From: an uncultured Candidatus Pelagibacter sp.
GTDB lineage: Bacteria > Pseudomonadota > Alphaproteobacteria > Pelagibacterales > Pelagibacteraceae
DNA: 64,000 nt
Reading direction: 5' to 3'
NCBI GenBank assembly: GCA_905618915.1
Contig: CAJQTI010000006.1
Location: 1-64,000, forward strand
The notes under the pieces are model-generated. The model was not told the origin of the DNA. It did not search any database and was given only the letters and a program-made list of their open reading frames with translations. How positions within the stretch are numbered: position 1 is the stretch's first letter; each line of letters opens with the position of its first letter. The translations under genes were made by a program, and so were the position numbers. Shown here in pieces: positions 7,829 to 16,377 of the stretch.

Positions 7829-9046
7829 TTAATTTTTAGAATTTTTTATTAAAAAAAACAGATAAGAAAAAAAAGAAGTTAATAAAAAAAATATCATAGC
7901 CAATTTAAAACCTAAAATTTCTGAAAAACCTAAGTTCATTGTTAAATCAATAATAACACCAATAATCCATTGAAGTAAAAATGCACCAATAAAAAGGAGT
8001 AGGTTAAAAGAAGTTAATGCTTTTCCAGCATTAGAGAATGAAAAAGCCATTCCAACTGCAGGCTGACTTAAAGATAGAAATACTGAACTTACTGCAAAGA
8101 ATGCCCAATGAAATGCTCCAGCTTTTGGTCCTAGATAAATTATAAAAATTAGCACTATTAAGTTTAATGGTGCACCAAATTTCAGTAGCCTTATTGCATC
8201 AGAAACACTTTTAGAAAACTTTGGAACAAAATACCCCCAAATTAAAAAAGATAAAAGTAAGGACAAATAAATAATAAATAAACCATTTGCACTTTCTTCT
8301 GGTGTGTATCCAGATACTTTAACCATCCATGGTCCTGCCCATAAAGTTTGTACAGCAAATAAGCCTCCATAATTAAAGATGCCCATCGGTACTAAACTTT
8401 TAAAAAGTTTATTCTGCCAAACTTCTTTTAAAGAACCTTTATCTTCAGGTGTATTTTGAACGTTTGCTCTATTCCAGTTTGGAATAAAAATAATAATTAA
8501 TACAATACAAAGAATTGTTAATATTGCCAAAATTACAAATATTAACCTCCAACCTATTATTGGTAAAAAAAATTGAACTGGTAAACTAGAAGATAACATT
8601 CCTATCGCACCAGTCATTAACATCCATGAGCTTGCTCTTTGTTGAGTCTCATCTTGAAACCAAACTCTATAAGCAGTTAATGGTCCCATCAAACAGGCTC
8701 CAACACCTGCTCCAATTAAAATTCTAGAAATTACAAGAGATGTAAAATTCTGAGATAAAGAAAACGAAATCATGCCTACAATTGCAATTAATAAAAAGCA
8801 GGAAACTATTTTTTTTGGTCCACTTTTATCTAATAAATATCCTAAAGGAATTTGGACAGATGCAAATCCCAAAAAATAACCACCTCCTAAAAGTCCTAAA
8901 TTACCAGCTGATAAATTAAATTCTGATACAAGTTGTGGTGAAATAGTTGCTGTAATTGCTCTTAATAAATTTGAAATATAATACCCAAAAGCAAAAACTA
9001 AAAAAATAGTAACTGCTTTTTGCTTGGGCAAAACTATTTTATTCAT
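7829..9046 (-). CDS. Major facilitator superfamily transporter
   Basis: This 405-aa integral membrane protein has about twelve hydrophobic segments and an MFS loop 2-3 signature (LGYLLDKSGPKKIV). The sequence resembles bacterial MFS carriers for organic acids or small solutes, but I cannot name the substrate. It lies 28 bp downstream of the D-2-hydroxyacid dehydrogenase gene on the same strand, so the two may be co-transcribed and the carrier may serve 2-hydroxyacid or keto-acid traffic. It is convergent with the AcoR-like gene with only 2 bp between them and no visible terminator hairpin. Confidence 0.85.
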   Translation of the reverse strand: MNKIVLPKQKAVTIFLVFAFGYYISNLLRAITATISPQLVSEFNLSAGNLGLLGGGYFLGFASVQIPLGYLLDKSGPKKIVSCFLLIAIVGMISFSLSQNFTSLVISRILIGAGVGACLMGPLTAYRVWFQDETQQRASSWMLMTGAIGMLSSSLPVQFFLPIIGWRLIFVILAILTILCIVLIIIFIPNWNRANVQNTPEDKGSLKEVWQNKLFKSLVPMGIFNYGGLFAVQTLWAGPWMVKVSGYTPEESANGLFIIYLSLLLSFLIWGYFVPKFSKSVSDAIRLLKFGAPLNLIVLIFIIYLGPKAGAFHWAFFAVSSVFLSLSQPAVGMAFSFSNAGKALTSFNLLLFIGAFLLQWIIGVIIDLTMNLGFSEILGFKLAMIFFLLTSFFSYLFFLIKNSKN

Positions 9047-9073
9047 AATTTAAATTTAGATCTTATAATAAAT

Positions 9074-10027
9074 TTAGTTTACTTTATTCTTACAATCTCC
9101 AGTTTTAAAAAACTCATCAATATTTTCTACTGCCAAATCACCCATAGCAGTTCTTGTCTGTTTTGTTGAACTTCCAAGGTGAGGTAAAATAAAAGCACTC
9201 TTGTGTTTTAAATAACCAGAATTTAAGTTGGGTTCTCCTTTGTAAACATCTAATCCAACTGCATAAATCTTCCTTCTATCTAGGGCATCTAACATAGCCT
9301 CGTCATCAATCATATCCCCTCTTGCACTATTTGTAATTATTGCACCAGTTGGAAAATACTCTAAAGTTTCTTTATTGATTATATTCACAGTCTCTTTTGT
9401 GGCTGGACAATTAATTGCTAAAATATCAGAAACAGAAAATAAACTTTTAATATTTTTATGATAAGTAGCACCTTCTTCAAGTTCTGGGGTTAATTTAGAT
9501 CTATTATGATAGTGAATTTCCATTCCAAAAGGTCTTGAAAGTTTTGCTACCGCTCTTCCAATTCTTCCCATTCCTAAAATTCCCAATCTTGCTCCTGTTA
9601 ATTGTTTACCAATTAAAAAATCTGCAGACCATTTCCAGTCACTATTTTTTGCGTACTCAATTCCCTCTGGAGCTCTTCTTGCAGCACCAAGTATTAATAA
9701 CATTGCAATCTCTGCTGTAGCATCTGTTAAAACATCAGGAGTGTTTGTAACTGCTATTCCTCTTTTTTTTGCAGCCTCTAAATCTATATTTCCAAAACCT
9801 ACAGCAAAATTAGAAATTACCTTGATCGTATCTGGCAGTTTGTTGATTGTATCTTCATCCATTTTTTCTGTTAAAGATGTTAAAATTGCATCACAACCTT
9901 GGCTTAATTCAATTAGTTTTGACTGTGAATATAGCTCGTCATTAGCGTTAATATTTGCAACAAAAATTTTTGAGGCTTTTTCCTCACTTGCTTTTAACAA
10001 TCTTCTAGTAATTAATATTTTTTTCAT
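9074..10027 (-). CDS. D-2-hydroxyacid dehydrogenase (glyoxylate/hydroxypyruvate reductase-like)
   Basis: This NAD(P)H-dependent D-2-hydroxyacid dehydrogenase has 317 aa. The Rossmann motif GMGRIG is at 152-157. The catalytic triad is visible: Arg236 in NSARGD, Glu265 in YKGEP and His283 in LPHLGSST. The family reduces glyoxylate to glycolate, hydroxypyruvate to glycerate, or related pairs. It is divergent from a GlcD-like oxidase that would run the opposite direction, which places both in glycolate/lactate-glyoxylate metabolism. The exact substrate cannot be read from sequence. GhrB/GyaR-type is the best guess. Confidence 0.88.
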   Translation of the reverse strand: MKKILITRRLLKASEEKASKIFVANINANDELYSQSKLIELSQGCDAILTSLTEKMDEDTINKLPDTIKVISNFAVGFGNIDLEAAKKRGIAVTNTPDVLTDATAEIAMLLILGAARRAPEGIEYAKNSDWKWSADFLIGKQLTGARLGILGMGRIGRAVAKLSRPFGMEIHYHNRSKLTPELEEGATYHKNIKSLFSVSDILAINCPATKETVNIINKETLEYFPTGAIITNSARGDMIDDEAMLDALDRRKIYAVGLDVYKGEPNLNSGYLKHKSAFILPHLGSSTKQTRTAMGDLAVENIDEFFKTGDCKNKVN

Positions 10028-10060
10028 GTTTTAGACTATTTTTTTTTGTTTTAAGATTGA

Positions 10061-10066
10061 TATACT
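10061..10066 (+). promoter_or_regulatory. Candidate -10 box for the FAD-oxidase gene
   Basis: TATACT lies 12 bases before the ATG at 10079 in a 51-bp divergent spacer. No convincing -35 box is visible and only A's separate it from the start codon. If it is used, the mRNA would be nearly leaderless (about 5-7 nt). Confidence 0.35.
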
Positions 10067-10078
10067 ATTTAAAAAAAA

Positions 10079-11455
10079 ATGGAAAACAACATATTACAAA
10101 CTGAACTTTCAAGTCTTTTAAAAGATAGATTTTCTATATCAAAATCTACTAGAGCAAATTATGCTAGAGGCGAAGATGCTTATGAGGCAGTCTTATCTCA
10201 AGCTGTAGTTTTTCCAGAAACAAACGAAGAAGTTTCAAAAATATTATCATTATGTAATAAACATAAAATTCCTGTTGTTCCTTTTGGAACTGGAACATCA
10301 TTAGAAGGTAATGCTGTTGGAAATGAAAACGGTGTGACTTTATCTTTAGAAAAAATGAATAAAGTTTTAAGTGTTAACGCTGGAGATTTTGATTGTAGAG
10401 TGCAAGCAAATGTAACTAGAAAACAGCTAAATGAACATTTAAGAGATGATGGTGTTTTTTTTCCAATTGACCCTGGTGCAGATGCTGCTTTAGGGGGGAT
10501 GGCCTCAACTTCAGCCTCAGGAACAATGGCCGTCAAATATGGAACCATGAGAACAGTTGTATCAGGTTTGACTGTAGTATTACCAAGTGGTGAAATTGTT
10601 AAAACTGGAACTCGTACAAAAAAATCATCTGCAGGCTACAACTTAACAAATTTATTTATAGGTTCTGAAGGAACTTTAGGGGTTATTACTGAAGTACATT
10701 TAAGACTATCTCCAATACCCGAAAGTATAATGAGTGCAGTATGTCATTTTCCTGATCTTGAAACTGCAGTTTTGACTTCTCAAGAGGTTATTCAATATGG
10801 TGTTCCAATAGCAAGAATAGAAATGTTAAATAAAGACCAAATGGAAATTTGTATTAATTATTCAAAATTAGAAAATATGGAGGAAAAACCAACACTCTTT
10901 TTTGAGTTTCACGGTAGTGAAGAATCAAACAAAGAAGCAATTAAAATTGTAGAAGAATTATCTAAAAATAATAATGGAAGTGATTTTAAATGGGCTGTGT
11001 CACTTGAGGATAGAAATAAATTATGGCAAGCAAGGCATGACGTTTATTATTCTGTAAAAGCACAAGGTAAAAATGTTAAAATTTATTCAACAGATGTATG
11101 TGTACCTGTTTCAAATTTAGTTGAGTGTATTAATTTTGCTGAAACAGAAATAAAAAAATTTGGTCTTAAGGCGCCAATGGTTGGTCATGTTGGAGATGGA
11201 AATTTTCACGCAATCATAATGTATGACCCAGCTATTGAAGGTTCTTATCAAAAAATTAGAGATTTTAGTGATAAACTTATAGATAAGACCTTGGAACTTG
11301 AGGGAACAATTACTGGTGAGCATGGTATTGGATTGCAGAAAAAAGCTTATCTTCTTAAAGAACATCCAGACAATTTACCTTTGATGAAATCAATTAAAAG
11401 AAGTCTTGATCCAAACAATATAATGAATCCAGGTAAAATTTTTGATCTTAATTAA
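10079..11455 (+). CDS. FAD-linked oxidase, GlcD / D-lactate dehydrogenase (cytochrome) type
   Basis: This flavoprotein of the FAD-binding type 4/PCMH family has 458 aa. The FAD domain spans roughly residues 35-215 with VPFGTGTSLEG and GSEGTLGVITE motifs. The C-terminal oxidase domain ends with the conserved GEHGIGLQKKAYL and NPGKIF segments. The family oxidises D-lactate, glycolate or other 2-hydroxyacids and passes electrons to the respiratory chain. No GlcE or GlcF partner is next to it, which favours a stand-alone D-lactate-dehydrogenase-like enzyme over a GlcDEF complex. It converges on an aminotransferase gene 8 bp away. Confidence 0.88.
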   Translation: MENNILQTELSSLLKDRFSISKSTRANYARGEDAYEAVLSQAVVFPETNEEVSKILSLCNKHKIPVVPFGTGTSLEGNAVGNENGVTLSLEKMNKVLSVNAGDFDCRVQANVTRKQLNEHLRDDGVFFPIDPGADAALGGMASTSASGTMAVKYGTMRTVVSGLTVVLPSGEIVKTGTRTKKSSAGYNLTNLFIGSEGTLGVITEVHLRLSPIPESIMSAVCHFPDLETAVLTSQEVIQYGVPIARIEMLNKDQMEICINYSKLENMEEKPTLFFEFHGSEESNKEAIKIVEELSKNNNGSDFKWAVSLEDRNKLWQARHDVYYSVKAQGKNVKIYSTDVCVPVSNLVECINFAETEIKKFGLKAPMVGHVGDGNFHAIIMYDPAIEGSYQKIRDFSDKLIDKTLELEGTITGEHGIGLQKKAYLLKEHPDNLPLMKSIKRSLDPNNIMNPGKIFDLN

Positions 11456-11463
11456 AAAAAACT

Positions 11464-12627
11464 TTAGCCTAACATCTTTTTAATATTTTCTAATGCCTGA
11501 GAAATACTATCTTCTGAGGCTGCAAAACTAAATCTTACATAATCTATAGCAGTTTTACCAAAAGCTGTTCCTGGGACTATGGCCACACCTGCTTCGTGCA
11601 TAGCTTTTTTTGCAAATTCAGAACCATTCATGCCAGTACCTATAACTTTTGGAAATGCATAAAAAGCTCCACCTGGTAAACTACATTCAATACCTGGTAA
11701 ACTGTTTAAACCTTCATGAATTAATTTTCTTCGTTTATCAAATTTTTTCATCATTTCAAGTATAGGCTCATCTGGGCCATCTAATGCAGCAATGCCTGCA
11801 AACTGTGAGGGGGCATTAACACATGACACACTATTAATTATAAGCTTTGTTACATGCTCTACTAAATTCTCTGGCCACACACTCCATCCCATTCTCCAAC
11901 CAGTCATAGAATAAGCCTTACTCCATCCATCTAGAACTATCAGTCTATCTTGAAGGTCTGGATAATTAAAAAATGTTGGCATCTCTTTATTATCATAGAT
12001 TTGTCTACTATAAATTTCATCACTTAAAATAACAACATGAGGATATTTTTTAAGTCCTTCAGCTAATTTATCAACTTCTTCTTTTTCAACAAAACTTCCT
12101 GTTGGGTTGTTAGGGTTTATAAGTATTAATAATCTAGTCTCATCTGTGATTAATGATAAAATTTTTTCAGCAGTAAATTTTAGATCCTTATCTTCTGTAA
12201 GGTCATAAGGCACAGCAGTTGAACCTGTGTAATTAATCATTGATTCATAAATTGGAAAACCTGGTGTTGGATGAATTATCTCCGCACCTGGTTCACCAAA
12301 CATCTGTATTGCATAATACATGGTTGGTTTGCCACCTGGCATTATTAAAACTCTCTCTGGATCTATTTCTTTATTATAAAGTTTTTTAATTTTTCTGGTA
12401 ACTGCCTGTCTGCATTCTAAAATTCCATTAGATAAAACATACCCATGATGACCATCATCTAAAGCTTTTTTTGCAGCATCAACAATATGTTGTGGAGTTT
12501 TAAAGTCAGGCTGACCTAAACCTAAATGTATCATAGGCTTGCCCTGTGCTTCTAATTTTTTTGCTTCAGCTAAAATACTAAAAGCAGACTCCGTTCCCAA
12601 TCTATCTAGACTTTTTGCTAACTTCAT
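11464..12627 (-). CDS. PLP-dependent aminotransferase (class I/II)
   Basis: This fold-type I aminotransferase has 387 aa. The PLP lysine is Lys237 in LDGWSKAYSMTGWRMGW. NPNNPTG (171-177) and SDEIY (202-206) are the usual cofactor-contacting motifs, and a C-terminal substrate-binding Arg sits in DYVRFSFA. It belongs to the aspartate/alanine aminotransferase-like group. Located with 2-hydroxyacid oxidases, it could aminate glyoxylate or pyruvate to glycine or alanine. The gene precedes the two LldD-like genes' direction of travel: all three are on the minus strand, with 28 bp between it and the nearest oxidase. Confidence 0.87.
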   Translation of the reverse strand: MKLAKSLDRLGTESAFSILAEAKKLEAQGKPMIHLGLGQPDFKTPQHIVDAAKKALDDGHHGYVLSNGILECRQAVTRKIKKLYNKEIDPERVLIMPGGKPTMYYAIQMFGEPGAEIIHPTPGFPIYESMINYTGSTAVPYDLTEDKDLKFTAEKILSLITDETRLLILINPNNPTGSFVEKEEVDKLAEGLKKYPHVVILSDEIYSRQIYDNKEMPTFFNYPDLQDRLIVLDGWSKAYSMTGWRMGWSVWPENLVEHVTKLIINSVSCVNAPSQFAGIAALDGPDEPILEMMKKFDKRRKLIHEGLNSLPGIECSLPGGAFYAFPKVIGTGMNGSEFAKKAMHEAGVAIVPGTAFGKTAIDYVRFSFAASEDSISQALENIKKMLG

Positions 12628-12655
12628 TTTTTTTGCTTTTTTTTAATTAATTATT

Positions 12656-13807
12656 CTATTTTTTGAAAATTATCTTAGAATTGTTAAATTCTTTGAGGTT
12701 TTTACAGCCCATTAATATCATGTTACGTCGAATTTCACTGTGCATGTTGTGTAATGCACGTTCTACACCTTGTTGGCCACCTGCACCAAGTGAAAATAAG
12801 AACATTTTTCCAAAACTACAAGCTTTTGCACCTGCTGCAAGAGCCTTGAGCACGTGCGTACCTCTTCTAACTCCACCATCTAATATTATTTCTAGTTTAT
12901 CTCCAACTGCATCAGAGATTGCTTTTACCTGATCAAAAGGAGATCTTGAACCATCCAGCTGTCTTCCACCGTGATTTGAAATCATTATAGCTGTGCAACC
13001 AATATCAACAGCTCTTTTTGCATCATCTACTGACATAACACCTTTAAGTGCAAATGGTCCATTCCATCTCTTAATGCAATATTCAGCATCTTTCCAATTC
13101 ATTGCTGGATCATATTGCTCATTAATATAATCTATGACCGATTTAGAAATGTTTGTACCTTTGTCTGTTTTATTTTTTATATTTGCAAGTTCAAACTTTT
13201 TATTAGTTAAATATTTAAAAACCCATTCAGGTCGCATTGCAAAACTCAATAAACTTTCAAGAGTTAGTTTTGGTGGAGTGGTAAAACCAGTTCTGTGATC
13301 TCGCTCTCTATTTCCTGCAACCAAAGTATCCACTGTTAAACATAGTCCATCAAAATTAGCTACTCTACATCTGTCAATTAAATCATCAGTAATGGATTGA
13401 TCTTTATGTACATATAGTTGAAAAAGTTTAGGACAATTTGAAATTTCTGCAACTTCTTCAATTGAAAAAGAGGCCATAGTAGACATACTATACATAGTCC
13501 CATATTTTTCAGCTGCCCTTGCTGATGCCTTATCTCCCTCAGGTGTATACAAACTTTGCATCGCAGTTGGTGATAGAAAAAGTGGCATATCAATTTTTCT
13601 TCCAAAAATAGTAGTTGATAAATCTGGTTCACCCACACTTGCTAAAATGTTTGGAACTAAATCACAATCATTAAAAGCGTTAGTATTTCTATTTAAGGTT
13701 ACCTCATCATCAGAACCTCCGTCAATATAATGAAAGATGGGTGCTGGTAATTTTTTTTTTGCTAATTTTCTAAAATCATTAAAATTATAACAGTCTTTTA
13801 AATTCAT
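12656..13807 (-). CDS. FMN-dependent alpha-hydroxyacid oxidase (LldD-like), copy 2
   Basis: This FMN-dependent L-2-hydroxyacid oxidase/dehydrogenase has 383 aa and a TIM-barrel fold. The catalytic His and substrate-binding Arg lie in the signature SNHGGRQLDGSRSPFDQ. The FMN phosphate site is seen in LDGGVRRGTHVLKAL and the N-terminal Tyr in FHYIDGGSDDE. It is a tandem paralogue of the upstream gene (3 bp apart) with strongly similar N-termini, for example the shared IFHYIDG stretch. Lactate or glycolate is the likely substrate, and the two copies may differ in preference. It feeds pyruvate or glyoxylate to the adjacent aminotransferase. Confidence 0.88.
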   Translation of the reverse strand: MNLKDCYNFNDFRKLAKKKLPAPIFHYIDGGSDDEVTLNRNTNAFNDCDLVPNILASVGEPDLSTTIFGRKIDMPLFLSPTAMQSLYTPEGDKASARAAEKYGTMYSMSTMASFSIEEVAEISNCPKLFQLYVHKDQSITDDLIDRCRVANFDGLCLTVDTLVAGNRERDHRTGFTTPPKLTLESLLSFAMRPEWVFKYLTNKKFELANIKNKTDKGTNISKSVIDYINEQYDPAMNWKDAEYCIKRWNGPFALKGVMSVDDAKRAVDIGCTAIMISNHGGRQLDGSRSPFDQVKAISDAVGDKLEIILDGGVRRGTHVLKALAAGAKACSFGKMFLFSLGAGGQQGVERALHNMHSEIRRNMILMGCKNLKEFNNSKIIFKK

Positions 13808-13809
13808 AA

Positions 13810-14958
13810 TTATCTAAACCTTAAGTTGTTTCTGTTTAAGTCACTAATTTTAGTGCAACCCATTAATTTCATATCTCTTACTAATTCAGCCTTATATTTT
13901 TCAATAGCTCTCTCAACACCAGCTTGTCCCCCAGCAGCTAGAGCATATAAATAAAGTCTTCCTCCTGAACATGCCTTTGCACCTAATGATAACGCTTTAA
14001 GCATATGAGTTCCTCTCTGGAATCCACCTTCACAAATTACATCTAATTTATCTCCAACAGCATCAACAATTTCAGCAAGCTGATCAAAGGGTGCTCTAGA
14101 TCCGTCTAGTTGTCTTCCGCCATGATTTGAAACCATTATTCCTGTACATCCAATATCTACTGCACGTTTTGCATCCTCAACACTCATTATACCTTTTAGA
14201 GCAAAGTGACCTCCCCATTGAGAACAAAGTTTTTCAGCATCTTTCCAGTTCATGGATTGATCCAACATGGTAGAAAAGTATTGTCCTATTGAAGTATTAG
14301 TATCCGTACCCTCTTTCACATAATCTTGCAGATGAGGTAATTCAAATTTACCTTTTGTTAAATAGTTTATTCCCCACATTGGTTTTGTCGCAAAACTAAA
14401 AAGACTTGAAGGTGTAAGCTTTGGAGGTGATGTAAATCCAGTTCTTAAATCTCTTTCACGGTTTCCTCCAGTTATTGTATCTACCGTTAAAGCCATAACA
14501 TCAAATTTTGCAGCTTTTGCTCTTTCTAAACAAGAGTCATTTAAACCTCTATCTTTATGAAAATAAAACTGAAACATTTTTGGTGTATCAACTAGTGAGG
14601 CTATTTCCTCAACACTCACAGTTGCAAGAGCTGAAACACCAAACATAGTATTAAATTTTTGAGCTGCTTTTCCAACTGCTCTTTCTCCATCGTAATGAAA
14701 TAATCTTTGCAAGGCTGTTGGAGCAAGATAAAAAGGTAAGTCTAATTTTTTTCCAAATATTGTTGTAGATAAATCAACATTTTCAACACCTCTTAAAACA
14801 TTTGGAACTAAATCGACATCATTAAATGAGCTCGTATTTCTTTCATAAGTAGTTTCATCATCAGCCGCACCATCGATATAATGGAATATTGGTGATGGTA
14901 ATTTTTTTTTAGCTAATTTTCTAAAATCACTAAAGTTATGACAATCTTTTAAATTCAT
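13810..14958 (-). CDS. FMN-dependent alpha-hydroxyacid oxidase (LldD-like), copy 1
   Basis: This is the upstream member of the tandem pair (382 aa). It keeps the family signature SNHGGRQLDGSRAPFDQ with catalytic His and substrate Arg. In the FMN site the copy-2 segment ILDGGVRRGTH reads ICEGGFQRGTH, so the Asp before GG is Glu and the following Arg is Gln. The other copy keeps the more usual residues, so the two enzymes may differ in flavin handling or substrate. By eye the copies share more than half of their residues, which suggests an old duplication. It lies 10 bp downstream of the PagL-like gene. Confidence 0.88.
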   Translation of the reverse strand: MNLKDCHNFSDFRKLAKKKLPSPIFHYIDGAADDETTYERNTSSFNDVDLVPNVLRGVENVDLSTTIFGKKLDLPFYLAPTALQRLFHYDGERAVGKAAQKFNTMFGVSALATVSVEEIASLVDTPKMFQFYFHKDRGLNDSCLERAKAAKFDVMALTVDTITGGNRERDLRTGFTSPPKLTPSSLFSFATKPMWGINYLTKGKFELPHLQDYVKEGTDTNTSIGQYFSTMLDQSMNWKDAEKLCSQWGGHFALKGIMSVEDAKRAVDIGCTGIMVSNHGGRQLDGSRAPFDQLAEIVDAVGDKLDVICEGGFQRGTHMLKALSLGAKACSGGRLYLYALAAGGQAGVERAIEKYKAELVRDMKLMGCTKISDLNRNNLRFR

Positions 14959-14968
14959 ATATTTCTTT

Positions 14969-15478
14969 TTAGAATGTTTTAAAGAAATTAAACATATAAC
15001 TATTTGCCCCAGGGTTTTTAGTTCCTAAGCTAGCATTAGAAAGGTGATTGTAAGAAAAACCAAGTTGACTGTTGCTAACAAAGTCTACTGAAATTTGTAG
15101 CTCACTTTTAAATTCCAGAATATGGCCCAAATCTTTACCATCTCCTTTGCTATATAATCCTGGTGCAAAGCTTGGAATAAAATTAATCCTACCTAACTTA
15201 TATTGTGCTTGAACACCTGTATAAATATATGCAGCTGAGTCTGCAGTCAGCAACGCACCTGTTATAGGGGAAAGATTACCTAAAAAAGTATCTCTATTTA
15301 AATCCTCATTTTGATGTTGAAATCCAATTAATGTTGATTTTTTACCAGTATCACTGAAGTCAAACATTCCTGAATAAACATTAAATTTAGAACTGCTTTC
15401 TTCTGAATACGTCATTGAAGAAAGTAAACTAAAAAAAGTGATAAAAGTTAATTTTGATATTAATTTGTAATACTTCAT
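14969..15478 (-). CDS. PagL-like outer-membrane lipid A deacylase / acyloxyacyl hydrolase family
   Basis: This small outer-membrane beta-barrel protein has 169 aa and an N-terminal signal peptide of about 25 residues ending near TYSEE. The family motif with catalytic His and Ser is clear near the C-terminus: YNHLSNASLG. The protein ends in aromatic FFKTF, as expected for a barrel. PagL enzymes remove the 3-O-acyl chain of lipid A. The position of the third catalytic residue (Glu in Pseudomonas PagL) reads Asn here (NPGANS), as in many relatives, so activity should be tested. It is 0 bp from ccmH on the same strand and may ride on the ccm operon transcript. Confidence 0.75.
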   Translation of the reverse strand: MKYYKLISKLTFITFFSLLSSMTYSEESSSKFNVYSGMFDFSDTGKKSTLIGFQHQNEDLNRDTFLGNLSPITGALLTADSAAYIYTGVQAQYKLGRINFIPSFAPGLYSKGDGKDLGHILEFKSELQISVDFVSNSQLGFSYNHLSNASLGTKNPGANSYMFNFFKTF

Positions 15479-15859
15479 TTAAATTTTGTTATTTTTATTT
15501 GATATTATTTTTTTGTATATTATCGCACCACCAAACAAAAATAACAATAATGGTAATAACCATAAAACATAAGTGTTTTTACTTAATTGAGGATCAAAAA
15601 TCACCCAATCACCATACTTTTCCCTTAGAAATTGGTATATTTGTTTTTCTTTTAATCCTTCATTAATTTTTCTATCAACAATTAATTTAATACTAGAGGC
15701 AAATTCAGATTCTGAATCGTATACTGACTGACCCTGGCAGATTAAACAACGAATATTTTTTAATATCTTATTTTTTGAAACATCATTTACTTCATTAGAT
15801 TTTGATTCAGAAAAGCTTATGACTAAAATTAGGATTATAAATATTTTTAAAACTTTCAT
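15479..15859 (-). CDS. ccmH: Cytochrome c maturation protein CcmH
   Basis: CcmH is the membrane-anchored thiol oxidoreductase of cytochrome c biogenesis, helping keep apocytochrome cysteines reduced for heme attachment. The protein has 126 aa: a signal peptide, the conserved RCLICQGQSVYDSESE active-site region near residues 37-52, the REKYGDWVIFDP segment, and one C-terminal membrane helix. It is a single-domain form like alphaproteobacterial CycL/CcmL, without the fused TPR part of E. coli CcmH. No ccmI gene is adjacent. The start overlaps the ccmG stop by 4 bp. Confidence 0.93.
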   Translation of the reverse strand: MKVLKIFIILILVISFSESKSNEVNDVSKNKILKNIRCLICQGQSVYDSESEFASSIKLIVDRKINEGLKEKQIYQFLREKYGDWVIFDPQLSKNTYVLWLLPLLLFLFGGAIIYKKIISNKNNKI

Positions 15860-16377
15860 TTGATAATTAATTTAATTTCATTAACAATTTCTTGATTAAT
15901 TGGACCAACAAATTTTTTGATTATATCTTTATTTTTATCTATTAAAAAAGTTTCTGGAACTCCATAAGCTCCGAATTCAACTCCTAAAGTTCCATCTTTA
16001 TCAATTAAAATTCTAGAATATGGGTTGCCAAAGTCATCAATAAATTTTTTTGCATTATCAAGATTGTCTCGATAATTTAATCCAATTAATTTAATCGATT
16101 CATTTTTACTTAGTTGCATTAATAAAGGATGCTCTGTTCTACAAGGTACACACCAAGAAGCCCAAATATTTACAATATAAAAAATGTTTTCTTCAAAAAT
16201 TTTATCTGAATTTATATAGCTATTTGAATTAAAATCCTTAACTTTAAAAGTTGGGATATTTTTTTTTTCATTAACCTTGGGAGTGTAGTTATTTGGAGTA
16301 TCTAATCCTTTATAAAAAATAACAAAACAAAAACTTAAGAATATAATTACAATAAATAAGCTAATCTTATTTTTCAT
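15856..16377 (-). CDS. ccmG: Thiol:disulfide interchange protein CcmG/DsbE
   Basis: This is a periplasmic, membrane-tethered thioredoxin-like reductase for cytochrome c maturation (173 aa). An N-terminal membrane anchor spans residues 5-24. The active site is WASWCVPC with the acidic CcmG feature RTEHP right after it, and a cis-Pro loop GVPETF lies near residue 138. Gene order and 4-bp overlaps on both sides (ccmF upstream, ccmH downstream) support the assignment. Confidence 0.94.
   Translation of the reverse strand: MKNKISLFIVIIFLSFCFVIFYKGLDTPNNYTPKVNEKKNIPTFKVKDFNSNSYINSDKIFEENIFYIVNIWASWCVPCRTEHPLLMQLSKNESIKLIGLNYRDNLDNAKKFIDDFGNPYSRILIDKDGTLGVEFGAYGVPETFLIDKNKDIIKKFVGPINQEIVNEIKLIIK

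Noticed and set aside
10198-10548. 116-codon minus-strand ORF inside the FAD-oxidase gene
   Set aside because: It is antisense to the conserved FAD-binding domain and has no recognisable protein features.
12656-14958. Possible single gene split by frameshift (two LldD-like ORFs)
   Set aside because: Each ORF is full length with its own start and complete active site, so they are tandem paralogues rather than halves of one gene.
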